Shown piece by piece: positions 1 to 26,911 of a stretch of 64,000 bases of DNA; within the stretch, counting starts at the first letter, position 1; each line of letters begins with the position of its first letter. The notes below the pieces were generated by a model that was not told the origin of the DNA, searched no databases, and saw only the letters and a program-made list of their open reading frames with translations. A program made the position numbers and the translations under genes. Source of the DNA: Cristatella mucedo (taxonomy: Eukaryota; Bryozoa; Phylactolaemata; Cristatellidae); the NCBI GenBank assembly GCA_009760855.2, contig WPIO01000006.1:11637501-11701500 (forward strand), read 5' to 3'.

Positions 1-44
1 GAGAGCGAGAGCGAGAGCGTGAGCGTGAGCGAGAGAGCGTGAGC

Positions 45-76
<32 letters not shown>

Positions 77-77
77 C
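1..77 (+). repeat. GA/GAGC microsatellite
   Basis: GAGAGC and GTGAGC units merge into (GA)n. It runs off the left edge. Confidence 0.95.
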
Positions 78-1257
78 GCCAGTTTCGATCGCCCGATGGT
101 TTACGAAATCACTAGGCGTACTTACGGCGGCCGAAGTGACTTCTGGCGCTCGGCTCCAAAGCTCTCTCGGTGGCCACACTGGCCATCACTGCTACCGCTG
201 CTCCGACGAGGCTTGCGGCGTCGACGTGCTTGTGCAGGACGAGGCCGCCTGCTGCCTTTTAAAGACAGCGGCGAGGCTCCTCCCCGGCTGTCAGTAGGCC
301 TGGCCCCTCTCGGGTGAGCTTCCGCGATTCGGGGGATGGGTAGCAGTCAGGCTGCTTACGCGAGTGACGTCGTTCGGCCGTGGCAGCCGAGCAAGCAGGC
401 TGCTCGGGCGACCCCGCCGACCTGTTGCTCGCGCGAGTTGCGAAATCGCCGCTCCGCGTCCGCTCGAGCGCCACCGTGCGGCGACGGCGAATTTAGCATC
501 TATTATGTGCCGCCGCCGCCGCCGCCGCAGCCGCCGCCGCAGCTTCGACGAGCGCGTCCGCGAGCCGGGCGCCGCTGCGACGGCCGATTCTGCGGACCTA
601 TTACCCGCCGCCGCCGCCGCCGCCGCAGCGAGCGCCTCCCGCCCCCCTCACACCGCGCACCAGCCGCGGGCCTGCCATCGGGAGCGCGCTCTCCGAGCGG
701 CCTAGCTTTCACAGAGAGCTTTCGCTTTGCAGCACCCTTTGGCCGACGAGGGCGTAATGCATCTGTCGCGCCGCCGCAGTTCATCGATTGTACCGCCGCA
801 AGGCACCTGCCGTCGCGGGGTGCTCAGCGCCCGGCGCTGCCGCCGGAGCAGCGGCCGACGAACGGGTTCGCGAGCGCCTTCTGAACCGGCGCTACGATTG
901 CTGCAGGACACAAAAAATTTGGATGATAATACGTAGCAATAAGAATAAGTAAGACACCTGTCGCATTGCGAACGCAGTGTGGCGGCTTCTTAACTAAAGT
1001 ACTTTGGACAGCCATTAATTAAGACACTTCGCGTAACTGGGGGGGGGGCCCTTCCCAGACCAGCAGTCGCGCGACGAATATTACAGGAACTGGTGCCTCG
1101 GAGCCGGCTTGCGAGTCGCAGACACTGCCTCGAATAATAATAGTATTATTAATGATACGTTTGTGTAGCACCCTCGGAAAACTTGATTTCCTTTCAAGGC
1201 TCTAAACAGGTACTGTACAGAAAGCATTCCTAAATGAAGGTGGAAACGTCGGCCAGC
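78..1257. other. CpG-rich non-coding stretch, no gene assigned
   Basis: The first 800 bp are very rich in CpG, with GCC-repeat runs near 509-540 and 606-630. Open frames here are arginine/proline/alanine-rich low complexity on both strands. It may be a CpG island of a gene to the left. From 900 onward it is AT-richer with nothing recognisable. Confidence 0.6.
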
Positions 1258-1490
1258 AGCAGGCACAGTCTGAGCGGGCATAATGTATCTCCGTCTATAG
1301 CTCCGCAAAGCGACAAAGACTATGCAGATGTTGCGGAGGAGAGTTTTTTATAACGTACTCACAGCCTGAACGGCTTTTGGCACGCATTCGGTAGCCAATA
1401 GACTTTGTCTCACGTAACAAAGTGAAAAAAGTGGGAAGCCTAGCAGAGTCAGGAGAGCGGTTGAGATAGTGAACAGCAGGCATATGCGCA
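1258..1490 (-). mobile_element. LINE-B 3' end fragment
   Basis: On the minus strand it matches the C-terminal/3' UTR end of LINE-B at 42290-42540, including the block around TTGGCTACCGAATGCG and the terminal GGAGATACATTA. It abuts an antisense LINE-A fragment. Confidence 0.65.
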
Positions 1491-2250
1491 CGAAGTGAAT
1501 TGCACCTAGACCCACTAAATGCTGTAACACACAAGTGTGTTTTAGCTTCTTTTGTTATCGTGTCAGGGGACTTTGCAATGACGTTCGTCGGTTCCAGGCT
1601 CAGGGAGCATACAAACTAAAGGCACGGTTTCCAAAGATTTTGAGGTTCGTACAAGGTATGGCTAAACGTTTCGAATCAGAACAGCGGGTTGTACGATTCT
1701 TGGCGTGGCGGGGGAATAGTTCTGATAGGCTGGAGCCAGAAAATTAAGGGACCTTAAAGTAAGGGACAGAACCTTGAAGTCGATCCGTTGCTTGACCGGT
1801 AGCCAGTGCAGGTCGGCGAGAAGTGGTGCGATGTGGCAACTGCGACGCTCACGGCAGACAAGACTAGCCGCAGAATTTTGCACCGACTGTAAGTGCCTAA
1901 CTGCACATGGCGGTAGATCAGCAAACAATGACTTACAGAAGTCAAGACTGTATATCACAAATGCATGGACCACTTTCAGTGTAGTATCCACGTCTAAACA
2001 AGTCCGAATTTTAGCCACGTTGTGCAGCTGAAAGTAGGCACGCTAGAGTGCGGAGCTGATGCGTTTGTCTAATGAAAGGTCACTTTGGAACAGGACAGAT
2101 AGATTTCGCGAACATATTCGACAGGAGATACACTGGCAGAGCCGATTTTGGGTGTTAGGCTTTCCAATTTCTGAATCACACAAGGTTCGCCCATAACTAG
2201 TAAGTTGGTTTTGTCGTCATTCAAAGAGCGTAGGAAAAGATTTAATTCTC
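1491..2250 (-). mobile_element. LINE-A fragment (RT C-terminal region)
   Basis: The minus strand encodes NDDKTNLLVMG, LVHAFV, AASLVCRERRSCHIAPLL and LHWLPVKQRIDFKVLSLT, the post-RT region of LINE-A. It is broken by frameshifts and truncated at both ends. Confidence 0.8.
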
Positions 2251-2301
2251 CTGGGGTATTATAATGAGATGTTGGCACGCCAAATTAGCAAGATTAAGAT
2301 A

Positions 2302-2485
2302 ACCCAAGACACACTAGGTAAGGTGGTTGCTTTCATGACCTCGGTCCCGAGATTCTGGGTTCGATTCCTGTTATGCGCGATCCTTTATCGCCACTGCAAG
2401 CAGTGGTAATAGCCGTAAAGGCTCTTCTGTTGCTATACAAAAGGAGGCTGTTTAAGCAGCTACGATTTTTTTGTATCAGCGCTTC
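2302..2485 (+). mobile_element. SINE-1 copy
   Basis: A tRNA-like head has a box-B sequence GGGTTCGATTCC. It is followed by a family tail, AGCCGTAAAGGCTCTTCTGT and GCTATACAAAAGGAGGCTG. No anticodon fold is credible, so it is not a tRNA gene. Confidence 0.7.
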
Positions 2486-2531
2486 CTGAATTATAATAAG
2501 TACCTTGATATGTCGTAATATATACAGTATA

Positions 2532-2782
2532 GCTCGTCATCAGAAGTAACGGTTTGGTTAACTCGAATGCACTGGTATGCTGACAGTAGCAGAGCATGGC
2601 AGCATTCACCATGACAGCATTCACATAAATTTATTTAATTAACACAATCCAAGTTTTTAATCCAGAGCAGTCTCTTTAACAACGACAGAGGGTCACGCCT
2701 GTACAGCACCAGCCATTGCGTACAGCCTTACCCGTTCGAAGCTTAAAGTATAGCTAACCAACCATTACTTCTGATGACGAGC
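2532..2782. mobile_element. Possible MITE with about 28-bp terminal inverted repeats
   Basis: The left arm (2532-2560) begins GCTCGTCATCAGAAGTAA and continues GGTTTGGTTA. The right arm (2755-2782) is its near-perfect reverse complement, with one substitution and one indel. The 194-bp interior is AT-rich and non-coding. I could not define a target duplication, so the superfamily is open. Confidence 0.55.
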
Positions 2783-2899
2783 AACGCTTTCTACTCTATA
2801 TATTATGACACAATCTGGACACTTATTATTCTAACTCAGGAAACGCTAATACTTTCTAGGGCTGTCGTAATCTTGCTAATGGATCGTGCCCACATTACA

Positions 2900-3567
2900 C
2901 AATAGCACTCTAGGAGAGCTAAATCTTTTCCTAGACACTTTGCGAATCCTGAAAAAGGAAGCGTATTGATCGGCTAGTGATAACACGTGCAGTGATGTCA
3001 GCACGTATAGGCGGAGCGTGTAGGATCATTAGTGAGGACTGAGAAAATACCGCAAGAAAAAAAGTGGAATTTTAACACCTCTTGCTTGGCGACGGAAGTG
3101 AGGGAGTACCGCCAGACCAGTCGGGAGTGAGTTCCGAACTTTGAGAGCGTATAAGCTAAGGGCCTGGTCTCCAAAGAATTCACCGTTGGTTGAAGGCACA
3201 GACCTAAGTCGGAAAAAGTGGAAAATGCGAGATGCGAAGCCTGATGGGAAGGCAAGCATTTCAGCTGGGCAGGCCAGAGCGAGAAACGAAACGTACCACA
3301 GATTGAATGATGGCACTCGCTGTCTGTCATCGAGCTGATTGGTGGTAAGCCAGTGCAGGTCGACGGAAGCGGCATAATCTGGCTGCTGCGACTTTCGCGG
3401 CAGACTTATGAGTGTCTTATTTCGCAAGCAGGAAGACGCGAGAGTAGTGAGTAAATCTAAATGGTACGCCACAAATGCACGGAGTGGCTCGGTTGCGGTA
3501 TCCCTATCTAAACAGGCCCAGATTGTTTGTTGTGCTACCTACTGAAAGTAGGCAGACTTGACTAGGA
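2900..3567 (-). mobile_element. Old, diverged LINE-A relative
   Basis: It retains the order of the LINE-A 3' end (stem-loop region, 3' UTR, RT C-terminal coding) with many changes. The minus strand still reads YAASVDLHWLTTNQLDDRQR and SLYALKVRNSLPTGL. Confidence 0.6.
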
Positions 3568-4380
3568 AGCCGACACGGCCAAGTAGGGAAACTTTGGTCA
3601 CGTCGAATGCCGCCGTCGACATCGGAGCTCGATTTTTGTCTATCGTCGGCCGACGACGAGTACTGCGTGGCCATTTCGACAGCCCGGCACGGCAGGCTCG
3701 CCACGTGCGGGTGGTCTTCGCGGAGGAGACTCCACGTTTTCGCGCGCGAGTGCTATTTTAAATCGAACAAATGCGTCTAATCGCCGCCATCGCGACGTGC
3801 AGCCGAATTGACGAGCGACATCGCCGCGACCTCAATCCATGTCGTCTTGCGGCGGCGGCGGCGCAAGTTCCCATCCGCCGCTCGTGCGAGCGCTCGCACG
3901 CGCGCACGCGGGCGGGCGCAGCCGCAGGGTTCGCGAAAGGATTCCGATTTGCTCCCGAATCGCGGATGTTCGCAGTGAATTGGTGAATCGGCCCCCCCCC
4001 CCCGGAACTAACCCGCTGTTTTTTTTTGCGGCGCACCCAGCTTACCCAAAGTCCTCCGGGGAATGCGTACATCCCTCTCGGGCATAATGTGCTTGCTCGG
4101 CCTTCCCGAGGGTACGGAAACGCCGCGCGCAGACCGGACGAGAAGCAGAGCGAACGGGCCTGGCGGGCCGCCCGAACGCGTAGGCGGGATGACGGGAGGA
4201 CTCGCTCGAGCGCGCGCAGGCAAAAAATGAACACAAGAAAGGAAAGAAAAACCAGCGCTTGCATTACAGTTGCAGCTCGGTCGCCCGATGCCAGTCGCGA
4301 GTGGGTGGGTACTCTGTTCAGTTGGGGGGGGGGGGGGGTAATCCGGCGACCTAAGTCGACACTTTCGAGTCGGCTAGTAG
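3568..4380. other. CpG-rich stretch, no gene assigned
   Basis: It is GC-rich with a C run near 3992-4003 and a G run near 4324-4338. Overlapping open frames on both strands look like composition effects. Confidence 0.6.
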
Positions 4381-4528
4381 AATAATAATAATAATAATAA
4401 TAATGCACTTGATAAAGCACCCCCAGAGAACTCTCTTTCTAGGCGCTTTACATTTGCTGCCAAGGGAAACGCGATTGAATGGTGATTAATATCATGCTTG
4501 ATAAGCATGAATAACATGGTTAGTAGTC
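4381..4528 (-). mobile_element. LINE-A 3' end fragment
   Basis: An (AAT)n run is followed by TGCACTTGATAAAGCACCC and the inverse of the LINE-A terminal stem-loop. It is 5'-truncated within the 3' UTR and lies just upstream of the TIR/HEAT gene. Confidence 0.8.
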
Positions 4529-4539
4529 CGCGCCAATGG

Positions 4540-4699
4540 ATGCAATCGACGCCAGCTCGCCGGACGACGGCGCGTTGCGCTAGATGCGTAAGTCGTCCGT
4601 AGGAGATCGCTGCGACGAGCGTCGCCTAAGCGAGCGGTGCGCCGAAGCGCTACCGCATAACCTACGAGAGATAGCGCGAGCGAAAGAGAGAGCTAGAGC

Positions 4700-4795
<96 letters not shown>

Positions 4796-5083
4796 GAGAG
4801 AGAGCAATAGATATAGATGCAGCTAGATAGATGGGACGGTGAGAGTATTGCGAGGAGCCGCGCTCGCGATAGGGCACCGCAGCACCGACCGCCGCACGGC
4901 AGCGCATGCCGCAGCCAGCGGAAGAGGTAAATGCCGCCCGGAGGTGAGCCCCGCCCTTGCTGTCGTCATGCCTCGGATTCGCGTACTGTCTATTATTAGA
5001 CGTGCTCATGACCTTTGCAGGTCGTCCCGTCTTCCGCTGTTTTCACTCCCATTCTGCCGCAGCGCTGCTAACGCCGCAGAACG
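4540..5083 (+). promoter_or_regulatory. CpG-rich upstream region with GA microsatellite
   Basis: The sequence before the first exon is rich in CpG and carries a (GA)n tract at about 4684-4804. Both are common near animal transcription starts, and GA tracts can bind GAGA-type factors. No TATA box is convincing, and the transcription start is not visible. Confidence 0.4.
4684..4804 (+). repeat. (GA)n microsatellite
   Basis: A nearly pure GA tract of about 120 bp lies some 280 bp before the start codon of the TIR/HEAT gene. Confidence 0.97.
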
Positions 5084-21817
<16,734 letters not shown>

Positions 21818-21855
21818 TTATATCGACGAGCGAAAGAAGAAGCTTCACGCAGTTT

Positions 21856-21861
21856 ATTAAA
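21856..21861 (+). terminator. Candidate polyadenylation signal (ATTAAA)
   Basis: ATTAAA lies 39 nt after the stop codon of the TIR/HEAT gene and is the first common poly(A) hexamer there. It suggests a very short 3' UTR. I did not confirm a GU-rich downstream element. Confidence 0.5.
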
Positions 21862-22475
21862 GCGGCGGTGTCGTTTCAGTCGCGTGATTGTCCGATGCCC
21901 GATCAGTGGCACAGAGAGAGAGAGAGAGAAGAGCGACTGAGTGATCCCAGACGAGATGCGGCCGCCTTGTGGCGATCGCCTTTAATCTGCCGCGATTGCA
22001 TATTGGAGGCAGTGAACGACCTGAAAGTGGGCTTTGCTCAACCAAGAGCGCTGGTCACTGAACATCCGTGCCTCTGACTGACTGTGCCTTAGTAGGTCAG
22101 AGCAGTTTTTCGCAACTACTTTTTTGTCAGGTACACAATGACTACTAATTGTAGCGCTTGCTATGCTTGTCTTTTCGACTATACACGAGAGCACCATCAC
22201 TGTGTCAATTGACGCCGCCTGTATATGAGCCCCCCCCCCCCGTTTTGTTATATGCCTGCACCAGCAACCTTTGCCTTCGCACGGACTGTCCTTTTTTGGA
22301 CAGGCGAGGTGATTCGTGACCCTGCAGTCGTCTTACACTGTGTATGTTTATGACATGCTGACGAGTTGCCACTGTTTTGTTTTTTGATGATTATACGGTA
22401 CTTCGCAGGCAGCGCATATTTTCATTAGGCAACGATGCATGTCGCTTGAATGGGTGTAGCTACGCATAAAGGAAT
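21862..22475. other. Intergenic, nothing recognised
   Basis: It follows the gene's poly(A) signal. It holds a C run near 22230-22241 only. Confidence 0.6.
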
Positions 22476-22532
22476 AGCATGCATCAAGCACCTTGAAGGA
22501 CTTGCAGTCCTTCAAGGTGCTTGATGCATGCT
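22476..22532. repeat. Perfect 27-bp inverted repeat with 3-nt loop
   Basis: The left arm 22476-22502 and right arm 22506-22532 are exact reverse complements around TGC. The arm begins AGCATGCATCAAGCACCTTG. Confidence 0.95.
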
Positions 22533-22649
22533 TCCCATGATCCACCGTGGCTGGTTGAACTGCTTTTTGCATCACCAAAGCTCATTGAGTGTAGGAGTAT
22601 CAATCGGTCGGACTGGGCTATCGATCTGTTAAGTTGTCGATGTAATAAG

Positions 22650-22785
22650 AAAAATATAATTCATCTGTACAGCGCCCTAAGAGCACTTAATCTCTACCCA
22701 GGCACTTCACACATGGCTTAGGGCTCGAGCCCTTGACTCGGGTTGTGAAGGCCAGCACCTTGACGCCTGTGTCAAACCAGGGTGT
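22650..22785 (-). mobile_element. SINE-2 copy
   Basis: The antisense tail is AGCGCCCTAAGAGCACTTAA and TCTCTACCCAGGCACTTCAC; the box-B complement GGCTCGAGCCC follows. Confidence 0.7.
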
Positions 22786-22867
22786 AAGCACCTGGGCTTC
22801 TTCATTCATTGCTGTCTTGTGCCGGCTTTTCTGCTTACAGCAGTCTACACGTGCTGCCCCTTTTGCA

Positions 22868-22914
22868 TTGTGTGTGTGTGTGTGCGCGCGCGCTCGCGTG
22901 TGCGTTCGTGCATG

Positions 22915-22946
<32 letters not shown>

Positions 22947-22949
22947 GAG
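22868..22949 (+). repeat. GT/GC then GA tract
   Basis: (GT)n leads into GCGCGCGCGC and then, after a short spacer, (GA)n. The alternating purine-pyrimidine part could adopt Z-DNA. Confidence 0.85.
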
Positions 22950-23504
22950 TAATCAGGGTCGACACCTTGACGACAGTAACACCAGTGACACCAAGGGTGA
23001 GGTCTGTTTAATAACGATAGGGTGTCTGTTTCCTAGAGAATGGGGGGCTAGCACTAGAAGCTCGGTTTCCGTTAACAGACTAAAACCAGTAGGTCCGCGA
23101 GCTCTTTTGTCGAAGCACGTTGGCTCGTTGCTAAGTGTAACGGGATGGTCAGGTTCTTGACCATTTATTCACCTCAGCAGGAGAAATGTAGAAGAAGATT
23201 AACAAGTACGATCGGGCCGACGCGACAGAGAATAGAACGCCGGCTTAGCCCAAGAGCAGGTAGAGAGTAGCGAGGCTCAGCAACTTCCTGATAAGCAGCA
23301 GGTAATCCGATGCTCTAATGTCAGCCAGCCCACAACAAAAAAGCCACTCCCAGCATCCACCCCCTGCCAAGAGTAGCCTGCTGCATCCGGAAAGTGTGAT
23401 GAATCGGGGTTGTTTTTGCTGAACGTAACCCATTTCGCTATCCTGCGCTCTCGATGTCCTGAACCGGAAATCGAAAACCAGATGTCATGAACCCAGCAAA
23501 ACAG

Positions 23505-23635
23505 GCTAGAGTATGCCTCTAGGCCGAAGTATACCCGGGGTTACAGGGGCCTAGGCCACTTTATACCCCGGAGGTATGTTAATGCCTAGGTCACTTCCTA
23601 ACCCTCTAGGCTAAATTATACCCCGTCATATCAAT
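23505..23635. repeat. Cluster of degenerate GTATACCCCGG-type units
   Basis: About four units of 30-35 bp, each with a TATACCCC-like and a CCTAGGC-like half, are repeated. An inverted counterpart lies at 25200-25360. Confidence 0.55.
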
Positions 23636-23779
23636 AGTTTTGAGGGATCCATACACACGAATCTTTACTCGATGGCTCGCAAACCCGCGCCGGCACAGAC
23701 CCTGGCACCTCACTCTCTGCTCTCTCCTCGTTCTTATCTTAGGGCACTCATTACTCCGTTCTCTCACGCGCTTCGTCTG

Positions 23780-23910
23780 TTCTGCAAATTGCTTCTGAAG
23801 TCGGAGTTTCGGCCACCGTATACGCACCGAAAGCCCAGTTTACGCTGTAGAAAACACTCCAGCGTAGCAGTGAGCCTAGTCATCGCGACTCTGCACCATT
23901 ACAGATAGCG
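23780..23910 (+). mobile_element. Possible diverged LINE-B 3' tail
   Basis: It shares the order CACCGTATACGCACCGAAAG, an AAAACACTCC..GCGTAGCA block and ATTACAGATAG with the LINE-B 3' end, with many differences. Confidence 0.35.
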
Positions 23911-24444
23911 AAACGAGTACATACTTCGTAATTCTGAGCAAACCTCGATTTAATAAGGAATCTTGAAACTCGGGATTCACTTCCTGGTTGTAAGGGCGGC
24001 CGCCTGCTTCACTCTCTGCTGGCGGGCGATTTTCGCTGCTCGGCTTTTCATTCGCACAAAACCGAAAGTTCTTTTCAAGTTTACCTTTTGATTCAGCCCA
24101 CATTTGTCGACTTAAGTCGAGTTGTGTAAGGTCCAGCGTTTGAAATTGAAGACCGTCGGCGATCGATCTTTCTGCTCAGCAGGACCAAGGGTCTGGAACT
24201 AACTTTTCAACTATCTATCTTCGTGCAGGCGCCCTAGCCTGCCACGATGCCACTCCAGGCGCTGCTAATGACGATAGTAAATTCACGAACTTTGACAGCA
24301 GCAAGTGTAGAGTATAGGTTAGCAGGAGGAAGTTCAAGGAGTATAGCTTGGTCTAAGGAGCAGGTAAGTGAGGACGGCCTCATGCCGATGCGTCCTTAAT
24401 TGCCTCAATTTCAACTTGCCATGAACAAGGCCACTTGTCTACAA

Positions 24445-24692
24445 AGCTCTATGATCGTGCCATCTCAGGCTCCTTCTTAAAAAACTTGACTGGTTATGTA
24501 TTGAAAAGTGGAACCAACAGTTCTGACACTTACATTCAAGGTCCGAAAAGGCTTAGCACCCGCCTACCTATCTCAGCTGTTATTTGACTTTTTACCTGCT
24601 CGTGTATTGAGATCGTCTGATTCTCTTACACTGACCGTCCCAATTTTTAAGCTGAATACTGTAAGCGATCTTTCCTTTTGCTTATTAGGGCC
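24445..24692 (+). mobile_element. LINE C-terminal fragment, family unclear
   Basis: Sense reading resembles a LINE post-RT segment: VLTLTFKVRKGLAPAYLSQL, then LPARVLRSSDSLTLTVP. It differs from the LINE-A and LINE-B copies here. It is broken by a frame change at its start and truncated at both ends. Confidence 0.5.
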
Positions 24693-25199
24693 TTGAGTGT
24701 AGAGTTTCCTTTTAAATATATTATCTTCGAGCGTACGCTCTAGCCTGAAATGATGCCCCACGACTGGCACTTACTGCTTCTGCCCCGCTTCGCTCTTTTC
24801 TCGTAGCCACTCAATTCGGTAGCTGACCTCTGACCTGACCTCTGATCTGACCTCTGACCTGACATCTACCTTCGCTTCCGGCTACTTCTGCTGCGAGGAA
24901 GCGTTTGCGAAAGCGTGCCGATAGCCTTCGAGGCTCCACCCACTCCGACGCAAGAAATTCTCTGCAGAGCTGATCGCTGTATTTCTGACCCTGTGAAGCT
25001 CGCTTTTATTGGTTAAGTTGAAAAAAATTTCACTTTCATTCATACGCTTTTTGTCAGATATCAGCACAAGCTTTTTGTCGGATATCAGCGGATACGTTTT
25101 ACGAATGCATGCTGCTTGGATAATGGCCACTGAGCAATCAACAATAGTTTAAAAGAGCTAGCCATAATTAAAATTAGTTTGTGCTTTGCTTTATCTTTC

Positions 25200-25360
25200 A
25201 GATGGGGCATATTCTGGCCTGGAGGGTTAAGTTTGGCCTAGCCTATTTACACCCCAGGTATAAGGAGCGGCATTGCCCGTTTTAACTCTAGGGTATTAAG
25301 TAACCTAGGCTGTTTTAACCTCGGGTATGCTGATGGCGGGGTATACTCTGACCTATTACG
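25200..25360. repeat. Inverted counterpart of the 23.5-kb unit cluster
   Basis: The reverse complement shows the same alternating TATACCCC and GCCTAGG motifs, with divergence. Confidence 0.5.
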
Positions 25361-25868
25361 TCGGCTTATTCCTGATGATGAGCCCGATACAGATTTTGAG
25401 ATGGATTTTCAAGAGAGGAATAATTGGCACTTATAAACTTTTTACTTTGACATTTTCTGGAAGTGCTACGAAACACCGTCCCTCACAAACGGCAGCTGCT
25501 TCCGAAACCAAACGAACTGCTAGAAAAGCTCATATCATACGAGCTTTTGACAACTAATAGAAAACCAAGGTGGCAGCACGCAAGCTTATTTTGCAGCATG
25601 CATTCCTCACACATGAATTCATCCTTGCGCTAGCAATTATCGAATGACTTTTGCAAAACTCGGCAACTTTTGAGATTTTCGTGGATCCTCTGTGTACGCG
25701 AATCTTTTATAATCTTTGGCACCGTATTTTTATCTGCTCTTCCACAGCTTAGGTGAAGATCTTTTTAATGTAGATTGTACAAAAAGATCGTATCACCAAT
25801 TAATCTAGAAAATTTAAGCGTCAAGAGCTACTGCTTCAATGAATACGCTGTAAGAAATACGCTGTGAC

Positions 25869-26309
25869 TAAGCATCGTACCACCCACTTTTCGGAATCTA
25901 ACTGTTTACCTATACCTCGTACAAACCTTAAATCCTTTGGAGACCGTGCATTTAGTTCGTATGCTCCTAAAGCTTAGAACTCACTCTCGACTTGCGTCGC
26001 GATATCCCTTGACTTGACCACATTTAAAAGGAAATTAACAACGCACCTATTTATCTCAGCGTTTAGTGTGTTCCTGTGGTTCTTCCTTGATGGGCTTATG
26101 CATGCTGGCACTTGCATGCTGCCACTAACCACACTTGCATGCTGACCCTGTGCATGTCGCACATAAACATGCTATTCGTCTTGTTTATTAAGCATAGTAT
26201 CTCTCACCATTCGATTGTGTTTCCTTTGCGACAAAAGTAAAGCGCCTAGAAAGAGATTGAGTTCTCTGGGGGTGCTTTATCAAGCGTATTATTGTTATTG
26301 TTATTATTA
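25869..26309 (+). mobile_element. Sense LINE-A 3' fragment
   Basis: It retains the last 40 or so codons (NLKSFGDRAFSSYAPKA-like, broken), the 3' UTR with CATGCTGACCCTGTGCATGT, the stem-loop and a (TTATTG/ATT)n tail. Confidence 0.8.
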
Positions 26310-26420
26310 GCAAACGAATTTTTATTGAAGTCTCTCGGCCGCAAACGTAGAGCCTGTAGCGGTATGATTCCCTCCCAATGCACGGCGAACAATAATACCG
26401 AAGCTGCGCCCCGAAGTGCG

Positions 26421-26504
26421 GGTAGTTAGCCGCAGAGGCTGCATATAGGCTAGTTAGTCGCAGAGGCTGCATCTAGGCTAGTTAGTCGCAGAGGCTGCAT
26501 CTAG
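26421..26504 (+). repeat. 28-bp tandem repeat, three units
   Basis: The units are GGCTAGTTAGTCGCAGAGGC plus TGCATCTA. A fourth unit lies at 26886-26911 beyond an inserted LINE-B end. Confidence 0.9.
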
Positions 26505-26885
26505 GACAATAGATTAGCTGTTCCCTTCCTGCGCTTAAAGATCGCTGGCGACAGAAGCTTTAGCTCTGCAGACCCTAGAGTGCGGAACTCGCTTGCACAA
26601 TTCTTACGCAACGACAACTACTCTCCTGCTGCCGACTATGGCACATCATTTCCAGCGGTCCTGAGCTGCTACTTCCAGGAACTCACTTCCTCAACTGCTC
26701 TCCCGACTCGTCTAAGCTTACCACTTTCTATTTGTTGCGTGAGATGAAATCTGTTGGCTACCGAATGCGTACCGAAAGCCGCTTAGGCTGTGAGTTCGCT
26801 AAACAAAATTCTCATGCGTAACACCAACTTATTCTTTATGGCTGAGTGGAGTTACAGACGGAGATACATTACATTACGTTACATA
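26502..26885 (+). mobile_element. LINE-B C-terminal/3' end fragment
   Basis: It matches 42170-42540: a degenerate C-terminus (SFSSADPRVRNSLAQFLRN-like), 3' UTR and an ACATTACATTACGTTACAT tail. It is inserted next to or into a 28-bp tandem repeat. Confidence 0.7.
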
Positions 26886-26911
26886 GGCTAGTTAGCCGCA
26901 GAGGCTGCAGG

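Larger units (their letters stand above)
22950..25199. other. Intergenic, mostly unrecognised
   Basis: Apart from the unit cluster, LINE C-terminal fragment and possible LINE-B tail listed, no gene is seen. A short tandem of TGACCTC/TGACCTG-type units lies near 24822-24865. Confidence 0.55.

Noticed and set aside
336-884. 182-codon open frame in CpG-rich DNA
   Set aside because: It is rich in Arg, Pro and Ala with GCC-repeat runs. Several frames on both strands are equally open, as expected from composition.
3758-4420. 220-codon minus-strand open frame
   Set aside because: It runs from a LINE-A ATT tail through a G run into CpG-rich DNA, so it is a chance frame.
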